From Planctomycetota bacterium (GTDB lineage: Bacteria; Planctomycetota; SZUA-567; H5-PLA8): a DNA stretch of 64,000 nt. Below, piece by piece: positions 19,802 through 27,991 of this stretch. The position numbers were made by a program, and so were the translations under genes. The DNA is taken from NCBI GenBank assembly GCA_016200135.1, contig JACQFI010000105.1, forward strand, positions 27,085-91,084, given 5' to 3'. The number at the start of each line of letters is the position of its first letter. Position 1 is the stretch's first letter. Below the pieces are notes generated by a model. The model worked only from the letters and a program-made list of their open reading frames with translations. It was not told where the DNA came from and ran no database searches.

Positions 19802-19877
19802 GGGCCCATAGCTCAGCGGTGAGAGCGAGGGACTCATAATCCCCAGGTCGCTGGTTCGAATCCAGCTGGGCCCACCA
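19802..19877 (+). tRNA. tRNA with CAT anticodon (Ile2 or elongator Met)
   Basis: A full cloverleaf: acceptor GGGCCCA/TGGGCCC, D stem GCTC/GAGC, anticodon loop CTCATAA (CAT), T stem GCTGG/CCAGC with TTCGAAT, and an encoded 3' CCA. The T-arm and following bases resemble bacterial tRNA-Ile2, in which C34 becomes lysidine and reads AUA. An elongator tRNA-Met shares the same loop, so identity is left open. The top pair of the anticodon stem is A-C. Confidence 0.93.
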
Positions 19878-20043
19878 CTCTTCAGTTCCCTGTAGCGGCC
19901 CTTATGCGGCCACAAAATCTTACCCTAGTTCGCAATGAATTCCTCTGTCAGGCCGCGCGGGGTGGGTGTCAGATGATGCGCAGCCTTGCGTCTTCATGGC
20001 GAGCAGGATTCGAGGCACCAATACGGCTCCAGGAGAGCGGCGC

Positions 20044-21507
20044 ATGTCTTCGACGCGGACGGATGAGACGTTACGGATCGGGTGGGCGCAGGCGGAGATC
20101 ACGCCCGAGAAGCCCGTTCTGGTTTGCGGCCAGTTTCACGCGCGGGTATCGGAAGGCGTGGAAGACCCGCTGACGGCCACCGCGTGGGCGCTGGAGGCGG
20201 GCGACACGCGAGTGGTCTTCGTGAGCTGCGATATCGTCTGCATCTCCGATGAATTCCGCGACGCGGTGCGGACACGGGTCAAGGACGCCAAGCTTGGCCT
20301 CGATCCCAAGCATGTGATCCTGAACGCGACGCATACACACGCGGGACCGGAGGTCCGGCCCTCGGAACGCGGTCCGACGGGTTCCGCTCAGGCGGAAGGC
20401 GTCGACCTGCCCGTTATGGATTCCCTCGCATACGTGGCCTTTGCCGCGGAGCGTGTGGCGGGCGCGGTGGCGCGAGCCTGGAAAGAGCGCGCGCCGGGCC
20501 GCGTGGCGTTTGGCTTGGGGCAGGCGGTGGTCGGGCGCAATCGCCGCTGGGTGGACACCTCGGGCAAAGCCACCATGTACGGCAACCTGGCGACGCCCAT
20601 GTTCAGCCACATCGAGGGCTTCGAGGACCACAGCGTCAACGTGATGGCGGCGTACGACCGCGCGGGAAAGCTGACCGGCCTGGTGGTGAACGTCCCATGC
20701 CCTTCGCAAGTGAGCGAACACCAGTACCTGCTGAGCGCCGATTACTGGTGCGAGACGCGCCAGGAGTTGCGCGCGCGCTTCGGCGAGCATCTCTTCATTT
20801 TTCCCCAGTGCAGCGCCGCCGGGGACCTCTCGCCGCACGCCATCTTCGAGAAGGCCGCGGTCCGGCGTATGCTGGAACTGCAGGGCCGCAGCGCGCGGCG
20901 GGAGATCGCGAAACGGATCGCCGCGGCCGTCGAGGACGTGCTGCCGGCCATCGCGCCGACGGCTACGGGCGACGTTGCGCTCGAGCACCGCGTCGAGGAC
21001 CTGGCCTTGCCGCTCTCCAATCTTACCGCGGGCGATGTTCGCGCGGCCCAGGCCGAAGCGGAGAAACACATGGCGGCGTACAAGCAGGAAATGCAGAAAC
21101 TTGAGAATGACCCTGACGCTAGCCGCAAGCCGCGCTGGTACGTGGACGCGAGCATGCACTATCGCCGCGCGGGCTGGTTCAAGAGCGTGGCCGCGCGCTT
21201 CGAGAGGCAGCAGGCGGGCGAGCGGTGGCCGGCGGAGCTTCACGTGGTACGGTTGGGCGAGGCCGTCTTCGCGACCAATCCGTTCGAGTACTACCTCGAT
21301 TTCGGGACGTTCATCAAAGCCAACAGCCCAGCCGTGCAGACGTTTCTGATTCAGTTGGCTGGGCCCGGCACGTACGTGCCGTCGAGCCGCTCCGTGGCAG
21401 GCGGCGGGTACGGCTCGATTCCCGCCAGCAATCCCGTCGGCCCGGAAGGCGGCCGTCTGGTCGCCGACCGGACGCTGGAACTGATCCGCGAAATGACACC
21501 GGCGTGA
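20044..21507 (+). CDS. Neutral/alkaline ceramidase-like protein
   Basis: 487 residues from ATG 20044, which has AGGAG eight bases upstream; an earlier in-frame start at 19966 lacks one. The N-terminal block (LRIGWAQAEITPEKPVLVCGQF) and the metal-site motif LNATHTHAGPEV are typical of the neutral ceramidase superfamily, with FIFPQCSAAGDLSP following. In characterised members zinc-dependent hydrolysis splits an amide of ceramide; bacterial relatives with no signal peptide, like this one, often have unknown substrates. The tRNA gene ends 166 bases upstream, and the 3' end faces a REPIN-like element. Confidence 0.85.
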   Translation: MSSTRTDETLRIGWAQAEITPEKPVLVCGQFHARVSEGVEDPLTATAWALEAGDTRVVFVSCDIVCISDEFRDAVRTRVKDAKLGLDPKHVILNATHTHAGPEVRPSERGPTGSAQAEGVDLPVMDSLAYVAFAAERVAGAVARAWKERAPGRVAFGLGQAVVGRNRRWVDTSGKATMYGNLATPMFSHIEGFEDHSVNVMAAYDRAGKLTGLVVNVPCPSQVSEHQYLLSADYWCETRQELRARFGEHLFIFPQCSAAGDLSPHAIFEKAAVRRMLELQGRSARREIAKRIAAAVEDVLPAIAPTATGDVALEHRVEDLALPLSNLTAGDVRAAQAEAEKHMAAYKQEMQKLENDPDASRKPRWYVDASMHYRRAGWFKSVAARFERQQAGERWPAELHVVRLGEAVFATNPFEYYLDFGTFIKANSPAVQTFLIQLAGPGTYVPSSRSVAGGGYGSIPASNPVGPEGGRLVADRTLELIREMTPA

Positions 21508-21521
21508 GCCGCAAGAGACTG

Positions 21522-21652
21522 AGGTGCTTGTGGATTTGACCGGCCGTGGGCGCTACGCCACGTAGTGGCGTGCGTGTGCCTTTGTGCCTCCAAAGGTCTT
21601 GCACACCACTACGTGGTGTGGCACCCGCAGGAATTCCAATCTACAAGCACCT
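21522..21652. repeat. REPIN-like inverted repeat
   Basis: Outer 15-base arms (21522-21536 and 21638-21652, one mismatch) enclose two hairpins in opposite orientation: ACGCCAC-GTA-GTGGCGT (21555-21571) and CACACCAC-TAC-GTGGTGTG (21602-21620). The two hairpins can also pair with each other (CCACGTAGTGG with CCACTACGTGG). Two REP-type palindromes facing each other between convergent genes match the REPIN layout, a non-autonomous element normally moved by a RAYT transposase elsewhere in the genome. No transposase is in this window. Confidence 0.7.
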
Positions 21653-21674
21653 GTGTCCAACGGGACTGCGAGGC

Positions 21675-22850
21675 TTAAGCCCTGCGCAACGCTTCTACGA
21701 CCTTTAGCCGCGAGGCTTGCAGGGCGGGGAGGAAGCCGCCGACGAAGCCCATGCCGAGGGCCAATGCGGAGGCGATCAACAGAATCTCGGGCGTGACGGT
21801 GAACTCGAAGGCCGTCTCGCTAAACGTGGCCCAGTTGGTCGTGCCGGTCTTGAGCCCGTTGAAGAAGAGGCTCAGCAGGCAGCCGACGATCGCGCCGAGC
21901 AGGGAGAGGCAGAGGGACTCGGCGATGAACGCGCCCCAGATCGACTCGGGCGTGAAGCCCATGCTCATCAGGCAGCCGATCTCGCGTTTCCGCTGCGCGA
22001 CGGCGGCGTACATGGTGTTCATCGCGCCCACGATCGCGCCGATGGACATGATCAGGGTGAGAAACCCGCCGAGCGTGACGATCACCTGCGACATCAGCTT
22101 GGACTGGTTGTAGTAGTACTCGCTCTCGACCAGCGCCTGCATGGAGCGCAACCGCGGGTCTTTCTCGAACTCTTTTTCGAGGGTCTTCTTGGCTTCCGCG
22201 GGGTCGCCGGCCGCGCGAAAGACAAACGACTGGTAGATGTCCCCGCGCTTGAAGCCGTTCATAAAGATTTCGCCGTCCAGCCAGACTTCGGACTCGAAGC
22301 CGTTCCCGCCGGCCTCGAAGACGCCGACGATCTCGAACGTCTGCCGGCCCGAGGCGAGCGTCTGCCCAACCGAGAAGCCCTCGATCCGCCGCGCGAGCGC
22401 CGCGCCGATGGCCACCTCGTTGGTGCCCCAGCGGAACCAGCGGCCCTCTTTCAGGCGCATGCCTTCGTGTACGTCAAAGGCCGCGGGAGAGACGCCCCGG
22501 ACATTGAGCTGGCTGAACCCGCCGTCCTTCTTGCGTCGGCCGAAAAGCAGGATGCTCTCGAACGAGAAGAGTTTCTCGCCCTTGGCCGAGACGGCGACCA
22601 GGGGCATCTCGGCGATGACCCGGCCGAGGTCGCGGCGGACCTGGCTCTGCAGTTCCGCATCCGCGCCTTTGCGCAGGATAATGAGGTTGTCGGGGCTGCC
22701 GCTGGTGGCCACGGCGTGCTGGAAGCCTTCCGCCAGGGCCAGCATCACGACAAACACCACGACGACGAGCGCGATCCCGAAGACGGCCATCGCCGACGAG
22801 CCCTTGCGGATTGCGATGCTGCGGTAGCTGTAGGCCAGCGGAATTGGCAC
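21675..22850 (-). CDS. MacB-type ABC transporter permease 2
   Basis: 391 residues from a GTG start after AAGGAT. One N-terminal transmembrane helix (about 18-40), a large outside MacB_PCD domain (about 45-260), and three helices in the C-terminal FtsX domain (about 270-391: GGFLTLIMSIGAIVGAMNTMYAAVAQRKREIG). The conserved REIG stretch contacts the ATPase. It is the last gene of a minus-strand operon (adaptor, ATPase, permease, permease) with 11 bases to the previous gene. Two non-identical permease genes imply a heterodimeric complex. Substrate unknown: lipoprotein, peptide or drug. Confidence 0.9.
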   Translation of the reverse strand: MPIPLAYSYRSIAIRKGSSAMAVFGIALVVVVFVVMLALAEGFQHAVATSGSPDNLIILRKGADAELQSQVRRDLGRVIAEMPLVAVSAKGEKLFSFESILLFGRRKKDGGFSQLNVRGVSPAAFDVHEGMRLKEGRWFRWGTNEVAIGAALARRIEGFSVGQTLASGRQTFEIVGVFEAGGNGFESEVWLDGEIFMNGFKRGDIYQSFVFRAAGDPAEAKKTLEKEFEKDPRLRSMQALVESEYYYNQSKLMSQVIVTLGGFLTLIMSIGAIVGAMNTMYAAVAQRKREIGCLMSMGFTPESIWGAFIAESLCLSLLGAIVGCLLSLFFNGLKTGTTNWATFSETAFEFTVTPEILLIASALALGMGFVGGFLPALQASRLKVVEALRRA

Positions 22851-22861
22851 GGCTCTATCCT

Positions 22862-24031
22862 TTACACACTGCGCAAGGCTTCAGTTGCTTTCAGGCGCAT
22901 GCCTGCGAGCGCTGGAACGAGGCCGCTCAGCGCGCCCGTGAGCAGCGCGATGCCAAAGGCGCCCGCGAGGACCTGCGGCGTCACGCGAAAGACGGGGAAG
23001 AAGTCCGGCTTGGGGTTCACTTCCGCGAGCGTGAAGAGCGCGTAAGCGAAGCCTGCGCCCAAGAGGCAGCCCAGACAGGCGACGACGAGCGCCTCGCCGA
23101 TGAGCAGGCGGAAGACGTAGCCGTCGGAGAAGCCGATGGACTTCAAGATGCCCATCTCGCGGGTCTGGTCGCGCGCGTTCATCATCATGGTGTTGGCGGC
23201 GACGAGCAGCATGGTGAGCACGATGGCGGTGCCGATGGAGCGCAGCAGGAGCTGGAAGTTGCCCATCATGGAGACGAACTGCATGTTGAACGCCTTCTCG
23301 GTGACGCTCTTGGTCTCGAAGGGGCTGTTGGCAAAACGCCGGTCGATGGTCTCGGCGATCTCCGCGTAGCGCGCCGGGTCGTTGATGCCGAGCCAGAAGA
23401 TGCTCACGCGGCCTTTTTCCAGCTCGCGGCCTTCGTCGAAATACTTGTAATGAAAAAACATGACCGTGCGGTCGAACGAGAGGGACGTCGAGGTGTAGAT
23501 GGCCCGGACGTTGAAATTCCAGAGCGGCGATCCCGGCCGGGACCAGATGGTGGCGCGCAAGGCGATGCGGTCGCCGACCTTGATGCCCAGGCGCTCGGCG
23601 GTCTTGTCGCCGATCATGCAGCCGGCCTGGTCGGCCAGGAGTTCGGCGAAGGCTTTATCGTCCACGACGATCTCGGGGAAAATCTTGCGGTGCTTCTCGA
23701 TGTCGCACGCGAACTGCGCGAACATCTCTTCGCGCAACTGCCCCGTCTCGTCCTTGGGCTGGTACCACCCGCCGAACCAGACCATGGGCACGGCCGCGTT
23801 CACGCCTTCCTGCCGCTCCAGCGTGTCCTTATAGGCGATGGGCAGCGAGAACATGATGGACTCTTTGTGCTGCACCACCAGGCGCGAGGCGCTGGACATG
23901 TTCACGCCGACGTTGAAGGCATCGAGCACCGCTTCGAGAAAGCAGAACAGGAAGAGCGCGACCGCGATGCTGAGCACCGTCAGCAGCGTGCGCAAGGGTT
24001 TGCGCGTGAGGTTTTTCAGCAACAAGCGCAT
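22862..24031 (-). CDS. MacB-type ABC transporter permease 1
   Basis: 389 residues. ATG 24031 is chosen because GGAG lies just upstream and the first helix (about 15-35) then follows the standard MRLLLKNLTRKPLRTLLTVLSI amphipathic lead. The outside MacB_PCD-like domain spans about 40-250, with three C-terminal FtsX helices. TREMGILKSIGFSD is the equivalent of the REIG coupling segment. It shares topology with the next gene but is clearly diverged, consistent with an obligate heterodimer using the single ATPase encoded upstream. Confidence 0.9.
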   Translation of the reverse strand: MRLLLKNLTRKPLRTLLTVLSIAVALFLFCFLEAVLDAFNVGVNMSSASRLVVQHKESIMFSLPIAYKDTLERQEGVNAAVPMVWFGGWYQPKDETGQLREEMFAQFACDIEKHRKIFPEIVVDDKAFAELLADQAGCMIGDKTAERLGIKVGDRIALRATIWSRPGSPLWNFNVRAIYTSTSLSFDRTVMFFHYKYFDEGRELEKGRVSIFWLGINDPARYAEIAETIDRRFANSPFETKSVTEKAFNMQFVSMMGNFQLLLRSIGTAIVLTMLLVAANTMMMNARDQTREMGILKSIGFSDGYVFRLLIGEALVVACLGCLLGAGFAYALFTLAEVNPKPDFFPVFRVTPQVLAGAFGIALLTGALSGLVPALAGMRLKATEALRSV

Positions 24032-24098
24032 CTGAACTCCAAAATCTAAGCCTGAACTTCGAAGCACGAAAAACGCTGCGACAGGGCAAACGGCTTCT

Positions 24099-24824
24099 TC
24101 ATGCCTTTCTCGGCTCCGCCACTGCGTGCCGACCGGTCGAGAGCTGGTCGAGGGTGAGGACACCCTTATCCAGATGGAGCTGCCGCCGGGCGGCGTGGGC
24201 GACCCGGGGGTCGTGCGTGACCACAATGATCGTCTTGCCGTACTCGCGGTTGAGCGCGGTGAGCAGGTTCATCACTTCCTGCGCGGAGTGGGCGTCGAGA
24301 TCGCCGGTGGGTTCGTCGGCCAGGAGCAGGTGCGGGTCGCAGGCGATGGCTCGGGCGATCGCGACGCGCTGTTCCTGGCCGCCGGAGAGTTCGTCCGGAC
24401 GGTGGTTCATGCGGTCCTGCAGGCCCACGATGCGCAGCGCGGTCTCGACGTGGCGGCGGCGCTCGGCCTTGCTCAGCGGCATCAGCGTCAGGGGCAGTTC
24501 GACGTTCTGGAACGCGGTGAGCACGGGCAGCAGATTGAAGGATTGGAAGACGTAGGCGACGTGGCGCGAGCGCCAGTCCGCGAGCCCGCGCGAGGAGAGT
24601 TCCGCGAGATCCTGGCCGCAGACCACCAGTTGTCCGCCGGTGGGCGTATCGAGGCCGCCGATGAGGTTGAGCAGGGTCGTCTTGCCCGAGCCCGACGGGC
24701 CCATCAGCGCGACGAAGTCGCCTTCCTGAATATCGAGGCTCACGTGGTCGAGCGTGAGGATCTCCTCGCCGCCCTTGTGATAGATCTTGGTGCAGTCGCG
24801 AAGCTGGATGATGGGCTCGGGCAT
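24099..24824 (-). CDS. ABC transporter ATPase (LolD/MacB type)
   Basis: 241 residues from ATG 24824; the frame is open a little further upstream without better signals. All ABC motifs are intact: Walker A GPSGSGKTT, Q-loop YVFQSFNLLP, signature LSGGQEQR, Walker B LLLADEPTGDLD, and switch His in VVTHD. It should power the two downstream permeases. The gene order adaptor-ATPase-permease-permease matches split MacAB/YknXYZ-type systems. No ribosome site is evident directly upstream. Confidence 0.93.
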   Translation of the reverse strand: MPEPIIQLRDCTKIYHKGGEEILTLDHVSLDIQEGDFVALMGPSGSGKTTLLNLIGGLDTPTGGQLVVCGQDLAELSSRGLADWRSRHVAYVFQSFNLLPVLTAFQNVELPLTLMPLSKAERRRHVETALRIVGLQDRMNHRPDELSGGQEQRVAIARAIACDPHLLLADEPTGDLDAHSAQEVMNLLTALNREYGKTIIVVTHDPRVAHAARRQLHLDKGVLTLDQLSTGRHAVAEPRKA

Positions 24825-24841
24825 GAATGGACGATTCACGC

Positions 24842-24911
24842 ATTGACGATGGACCATTGAGCGCGGCTTCGCAGGACACCAGTCGTCAACGGTGATTCGT
24901 CAATCGTCAAT
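24842..24911. repeat. GTCAAT-type intergenic inverted repeat
   Basis: Between the ATPase and adaptor genes, CATTGACGATGG (from 24841) faces TGATTCGTCAATCGTCAATC (to 24912): imperfect arms of a short repeated ATTGACGA unit. Similar TGACAAAT-type arms occur at 47658-47767. These are likely degenerate repetitive spacers. Confidence 0.35.
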
Positions 24912-24919
24912 CCCTCCGC

Positions 24920-26386
24920 TTACCTTTCCGGAACCTTTACCTTCTCGCCGTCCTGCGAGAGCTTCTCCGCGCCTTTGACCACCACCTGGTCGCCGGGCTC
25001 AATTCCCTTAGCGATCTCAACCCAGTCTCCGGCGCGTTCGCCGGGGGTGACGGCGCGCTTGAGAGCCTTCTTGTCCTTCACGATCCAGACGCATGCGGCT
25101 GCGCCGTCGCCCTGGAGCGCTTCCTTGGGCACGCAGGTCTTGGGCTTCACCGCGCCGGTCTCGGCGCCGGCCGGGGCGTCGTCGGGGAGGAACTTCACGC
25201 GGATGCCCATGTCGGGCAGGATGCGTTCGCCGGCGAAGACGCTCTTGCCGTCCTTGTCCTTGAGGAACTCCACGCGCACCTGCAGCGTGGCTTTCGCGCG
25301 GTCGGCGCGCGGCAGGATGCGCTGGGCTTTTCCGGCGAAGACCTTGCCCGGCATGGCGTCGACGGTGATCGCGGCGCGCTGGCCCGGACGGACGCGCGCG
25401 ATGTACGTCTCGGCGACGTCCACCTCCGCCTGCAGCGAGTCCCAATCGGCGACGGTGACGATGGAGCCGCGCGCCATCTGCCCCCCAACGCTCACCGGCG
25501 CGATGATCTCGCCCTGTTCCGCGGCCTTCTCCGTCACCACGCCGTCGAAGGGCGCGTGGATGAAGTACTCGATGCGCTGCGACTCCAGCACGCCGAGGCG
25601 CGCTTCGGTCGTGGCCAGGTGCGCCTCGGCCACCGCGATGGCGCTCTGCGCGACCTCCGCCTGCCTGACGCGCACCTCAATCGTCTGTTCCGACTCGGTG
25701 CGGCGGCGCTTGATCGTCTCCAGTTTGGCCTCGGCCATCTTCACTTCGGTCTCGCGGTCGTCGGCTTCCGAGAACCCCAGCGCGTTGGCCTCCGCGAGCT
25801 TCCGGTCGCGCTCCAGGCGCCGTTTGGCGTCGGCCCACATGATCTTCATCTCGTCGGTCTCCGCGTCGAAGGTCGCGAGCGCCGACTTGGCGGAATCGAC
25901 TTCCGCCAACGCCTGCGCGTGGCTCTTGCGCAGGCGCTCGATCTCGGCCTTCTGTTCGGCGCTGTCGGCCTCCAGCTCGGCGATCTGCGCGTCGATCGCG
26001 AAATGCTCGACCTCGGCGACGATTTGGTCCTTCTTGACGTCCTCCGCTTCCTTCACGTTCAGCTTCGAGAGCCGCCCGACGAAGGTGGCCGCGAGCACGG
26101 CCTGGCGGTCGGCCACGATGTAGCCCGCGGCGGTGAGGTCGGCCTCGCGGGGCGTGCTGGCCGCAAGCTGCTTCAGCGCGAGGACGGAGATGGCCGGCGC
26201 GGTGGCGACCTCGACGCCTTCCATATTCTTTTGGATCGCAGGATAGGCGACCACGACGGCCGCGAGCGCGGCGACGAACAGGAACGGCCAGAGCGGCAGG
26301 CGGCGGCGCTTCCCGGCGCGGTCGATCTTAAGCGCGGCCAGGTCGTTCGCGGCGGGCATGGGGGTCGATCCCGAGTCCTGAGCCAT
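24920..26386 (-). CDS. Periplasmic adaptor (MacA/HlyD type)
   Basis: 488 residues from ATG 26386 (GGAG upstream). A short cytoplasmic tail is followed by one transmembrane helix (about 31-50), a first barrel/lipoyl half (AAGYIVADRQAVLAATFVGRL...VKEAEDVKKDQIVAEVE), a long alpha-helical hairpin (about 120-250, heptads of Glu/Lys/Ala), the second lipoyl half (FIHAPFDGVVTEKAAEQGEII), beta-barrel, and membrane-proximal domains. It would bridge the inner-membrane ABC complex to an outer-membrane TolC-like channel, so this is a diderm. It is the first gene of the efflux operon. No TolC homologue lies in the window. Confidence 0.92.
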   Translation of the reverse strand: MAQDSGSTPMPAANDLAALKIDRAGKRRRLPLWPFLFVAALAAVVVAYPAIQKNMEGVEVATAPAISVLALKQLAASTPREADLTAAGYIVADRQAVLAATFVGRLSKLNVKEAEDVKKDQIVAEVEHFAIDAQIAELEADSAEQKAEIERLRKSHAQALAEVDSAKSALATFDAETDEMKIMWADAKRRLERDRKLAEANALGFSEADDRETEVKMAEAKLETIKRRRTESEQTIEVRVRQAEVAQSAIAVAEAHLATTEARLGVLESQRIEYFIHAPFDGVVTEKAAEQGEIIAPVSVGGQMARGSIVTVADWDSLQAEVDVAETYIARVRPGQRAAITVDAMPGKVFAGKAQRILPRADRAKATLQVRVEFLKDKDGKSVFAGERILPDMGIRVKFLPDDAPAGAETGAVKPKTCVPKEALQGDGAAACVWIVKDKKALKRAVTPGERAGDWVEIAKGIEPGDQVVVKGAEKLSQDGEKVKVPER

Positions 26387-26527
26387 CGTTTCTCCAAGCC
26401 GTCGCATCAAAGGTGTGAATTAACAAACGCATCAGTCAACTAATTAAACAGACTATAACACTTCGAGGTGAATAATCATGTTCCTTTATACCGGATGTCG
26501 CGCGTTTTGTTTCCCAAAGGAGCAAGT

Positions 26528-27751
26528 TCAGGACAGGGGCAACACGCGCGCGCCCGCGGAGGGTGTGAGGAGCAAACGGAGGCCCAATTCTTTCTTCATG
26601 TGTTTCATGTATAGCTTCGCAAGTCCCTTCGAGATTTGAGGAAATCTATCAATCTGGACTAGCGCGACAATGGCGCCGCCAAAGCCACCTCCGGTCATGC
26701 GGGCTCCTTTGCAGGTTAAGGCAAGATGTCTTGAGACAACATCGAGGCGCTGAACAGACGCCATTAGGTCATCGAGTTCCGGACAACTCACCTGATAATC
26801 GGATGAAAGACTGTAGTGGCTGTAATTCAGTTCTCGGCCGAGTTCGCGCAACTCGCCCTTTTTAATAAATTCCGCGAATTGAGCCGTGCGTAAGTTCTCC
26901 GTCATCACGTGCCGCACGCGCTTGTGTTCGCTTGCGGTAAGTTTTCCGCCGAGCTTCAGCAGATGCTCCACCGTCGCGTCGCGGAGCGTCTTGACGCCGA
27001 AGATCTTCGCGGCGTGTTCGCACTCGGCGCGGCGCTTGTTGTACTCACTGGAGGCGAGCTTGTGGCGCACGCCGGTATCGAAGATCGCAAAGGCCCAGCC
27101 TTTAAGTTTGATCGGCACGTGGCGGACGGCCAGGCTCTTGCAATCGAGCAGGAGCGCGTGGCCGGCCTTGGCGCGCGCGACGACGGTCTGGTCCATGATC
27201 CCGCAGCGCACGCCCGCGTAGGTGTGTTCGGCCTCCTGCGCGGCGAAGGCGAGCGCCTGGCGGTCCATCGTCTTCCCGGCCAGCGCGAGCATGGCCAGAC
27301 CCACAGCGACTTCCAGCGAGGCGGAACTCGAGAGCCCCGCGCCCTGCGGCAGGTCGGCGGTGATGTACAGGTCGCCGCCCTTCAGCTTTACGCCGCGCTT
27401 GAGCAGCGCCACGGCGACGCCGCGGACGTAATTCGCCCAGTGTTTCTTGGGATCGCCGAGCTTGGGAATAGCCGCCCGTGTCAGGCCGAAGGCGTCGTTG
27501 GGATTTCCGCCGGTCTTCTTAACCGCGGCGGCGAAGATGCGGAAGCTCTTCAACCCGTTAGGACGGAAGACTACCGCGGTGTGGCGGTCGATCGCGATCG
27601 GCAGCACCAGGCCGCCGTTGTAGTCGGTATGCTCGCCGATCAGGTTCACGCGGCCGGGGGCGAGGGCGCAGCGGGGCGCGACGCCGGGGCCGAAGATACT
27701 CACGAATTCTTTACAAAGTAGGGCTCGCACCTGCTTACGGCTCAGGTCCAT
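26528..27751 (-). CDS. galK: Galactokinase
   Basis: 407 residues. The galactokinase signature GRVNLIGEHTDYNGG is intact. The GHMP ATP loop is LPQGAGLSSSASLEVA, the catalytic Asp lies in GIMDQ, and motif 3 is MTGGGFGGAIV. It phosphorylates galactose at C1 for the Leloir pathway. No galT or galE adjoins it, so its partners must be elsewhere. The spacer of 141 bases to the efflux operon on the same strand suggests separate transcription. Confidence 0.95.
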   Translation of the reverse strand: MDLSRKQVRALLCKEFVSIFGPGVAPRCALAPGRVNLIGEHTDYNGGLVLPIAIDRHTAVVFRPNGLKSFRIFAAAVKKTGGNPNDAFGLTRAAIPKLGDPKKHWANYVRGVAVALLKRGVKLKGGDLYITADLPQGAGLSSSASLEVAVGLAMLALAGKTMDRQALAFAAQEAEHTYAGVRCGIMDQTVVARAKAGHALLLDCKSLAVRHVPIKLKGWAFAIFDTGVRHKLASSEYNKRRAECEHAAKIFGVKTLRDATVEHLLKLGGKLTASEHKRVRHVMTENLRTAQFAEFIKKGELRELGRELNYSHYSLSSDYQVSCPELDDLMASVQRLDVVSRHLALTCKGARMTGGGFGGAIVALVQIDRFPQISKGLAKLYMKHMKKELGLRLLLTPSAGARVLPLS

Positions 27752-27991
27752 ATTGGCTCCAAATCGAAGAGGTTAGGTGACTCAATACATAATAAAGGAG
27801 GCTGAGCGAATGCGCTCGCTCCGATTTCCGTCTGCACGGGTGGCTTACACCGATTTTTCACTGTAACGTCCCGTTGCCCGCTGATAATGTCTTCGCGAGC
27901 CAGTCTTTAGTCGTATGGTAGAAACATGACGCACGATTTGCCGCGGATGGGTCTAAAAGGCAGGGACTGTGTAGCGAGGTACGAGAATTAG

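Noticed and set aside
19682..19915. Minus-strand frame of 77 codons containing WIRTSDLGIMSPSLSPLSYGP
   Set aside because: This is the reverse complement of the tRNA gene read as protein, a well-known false prediction.
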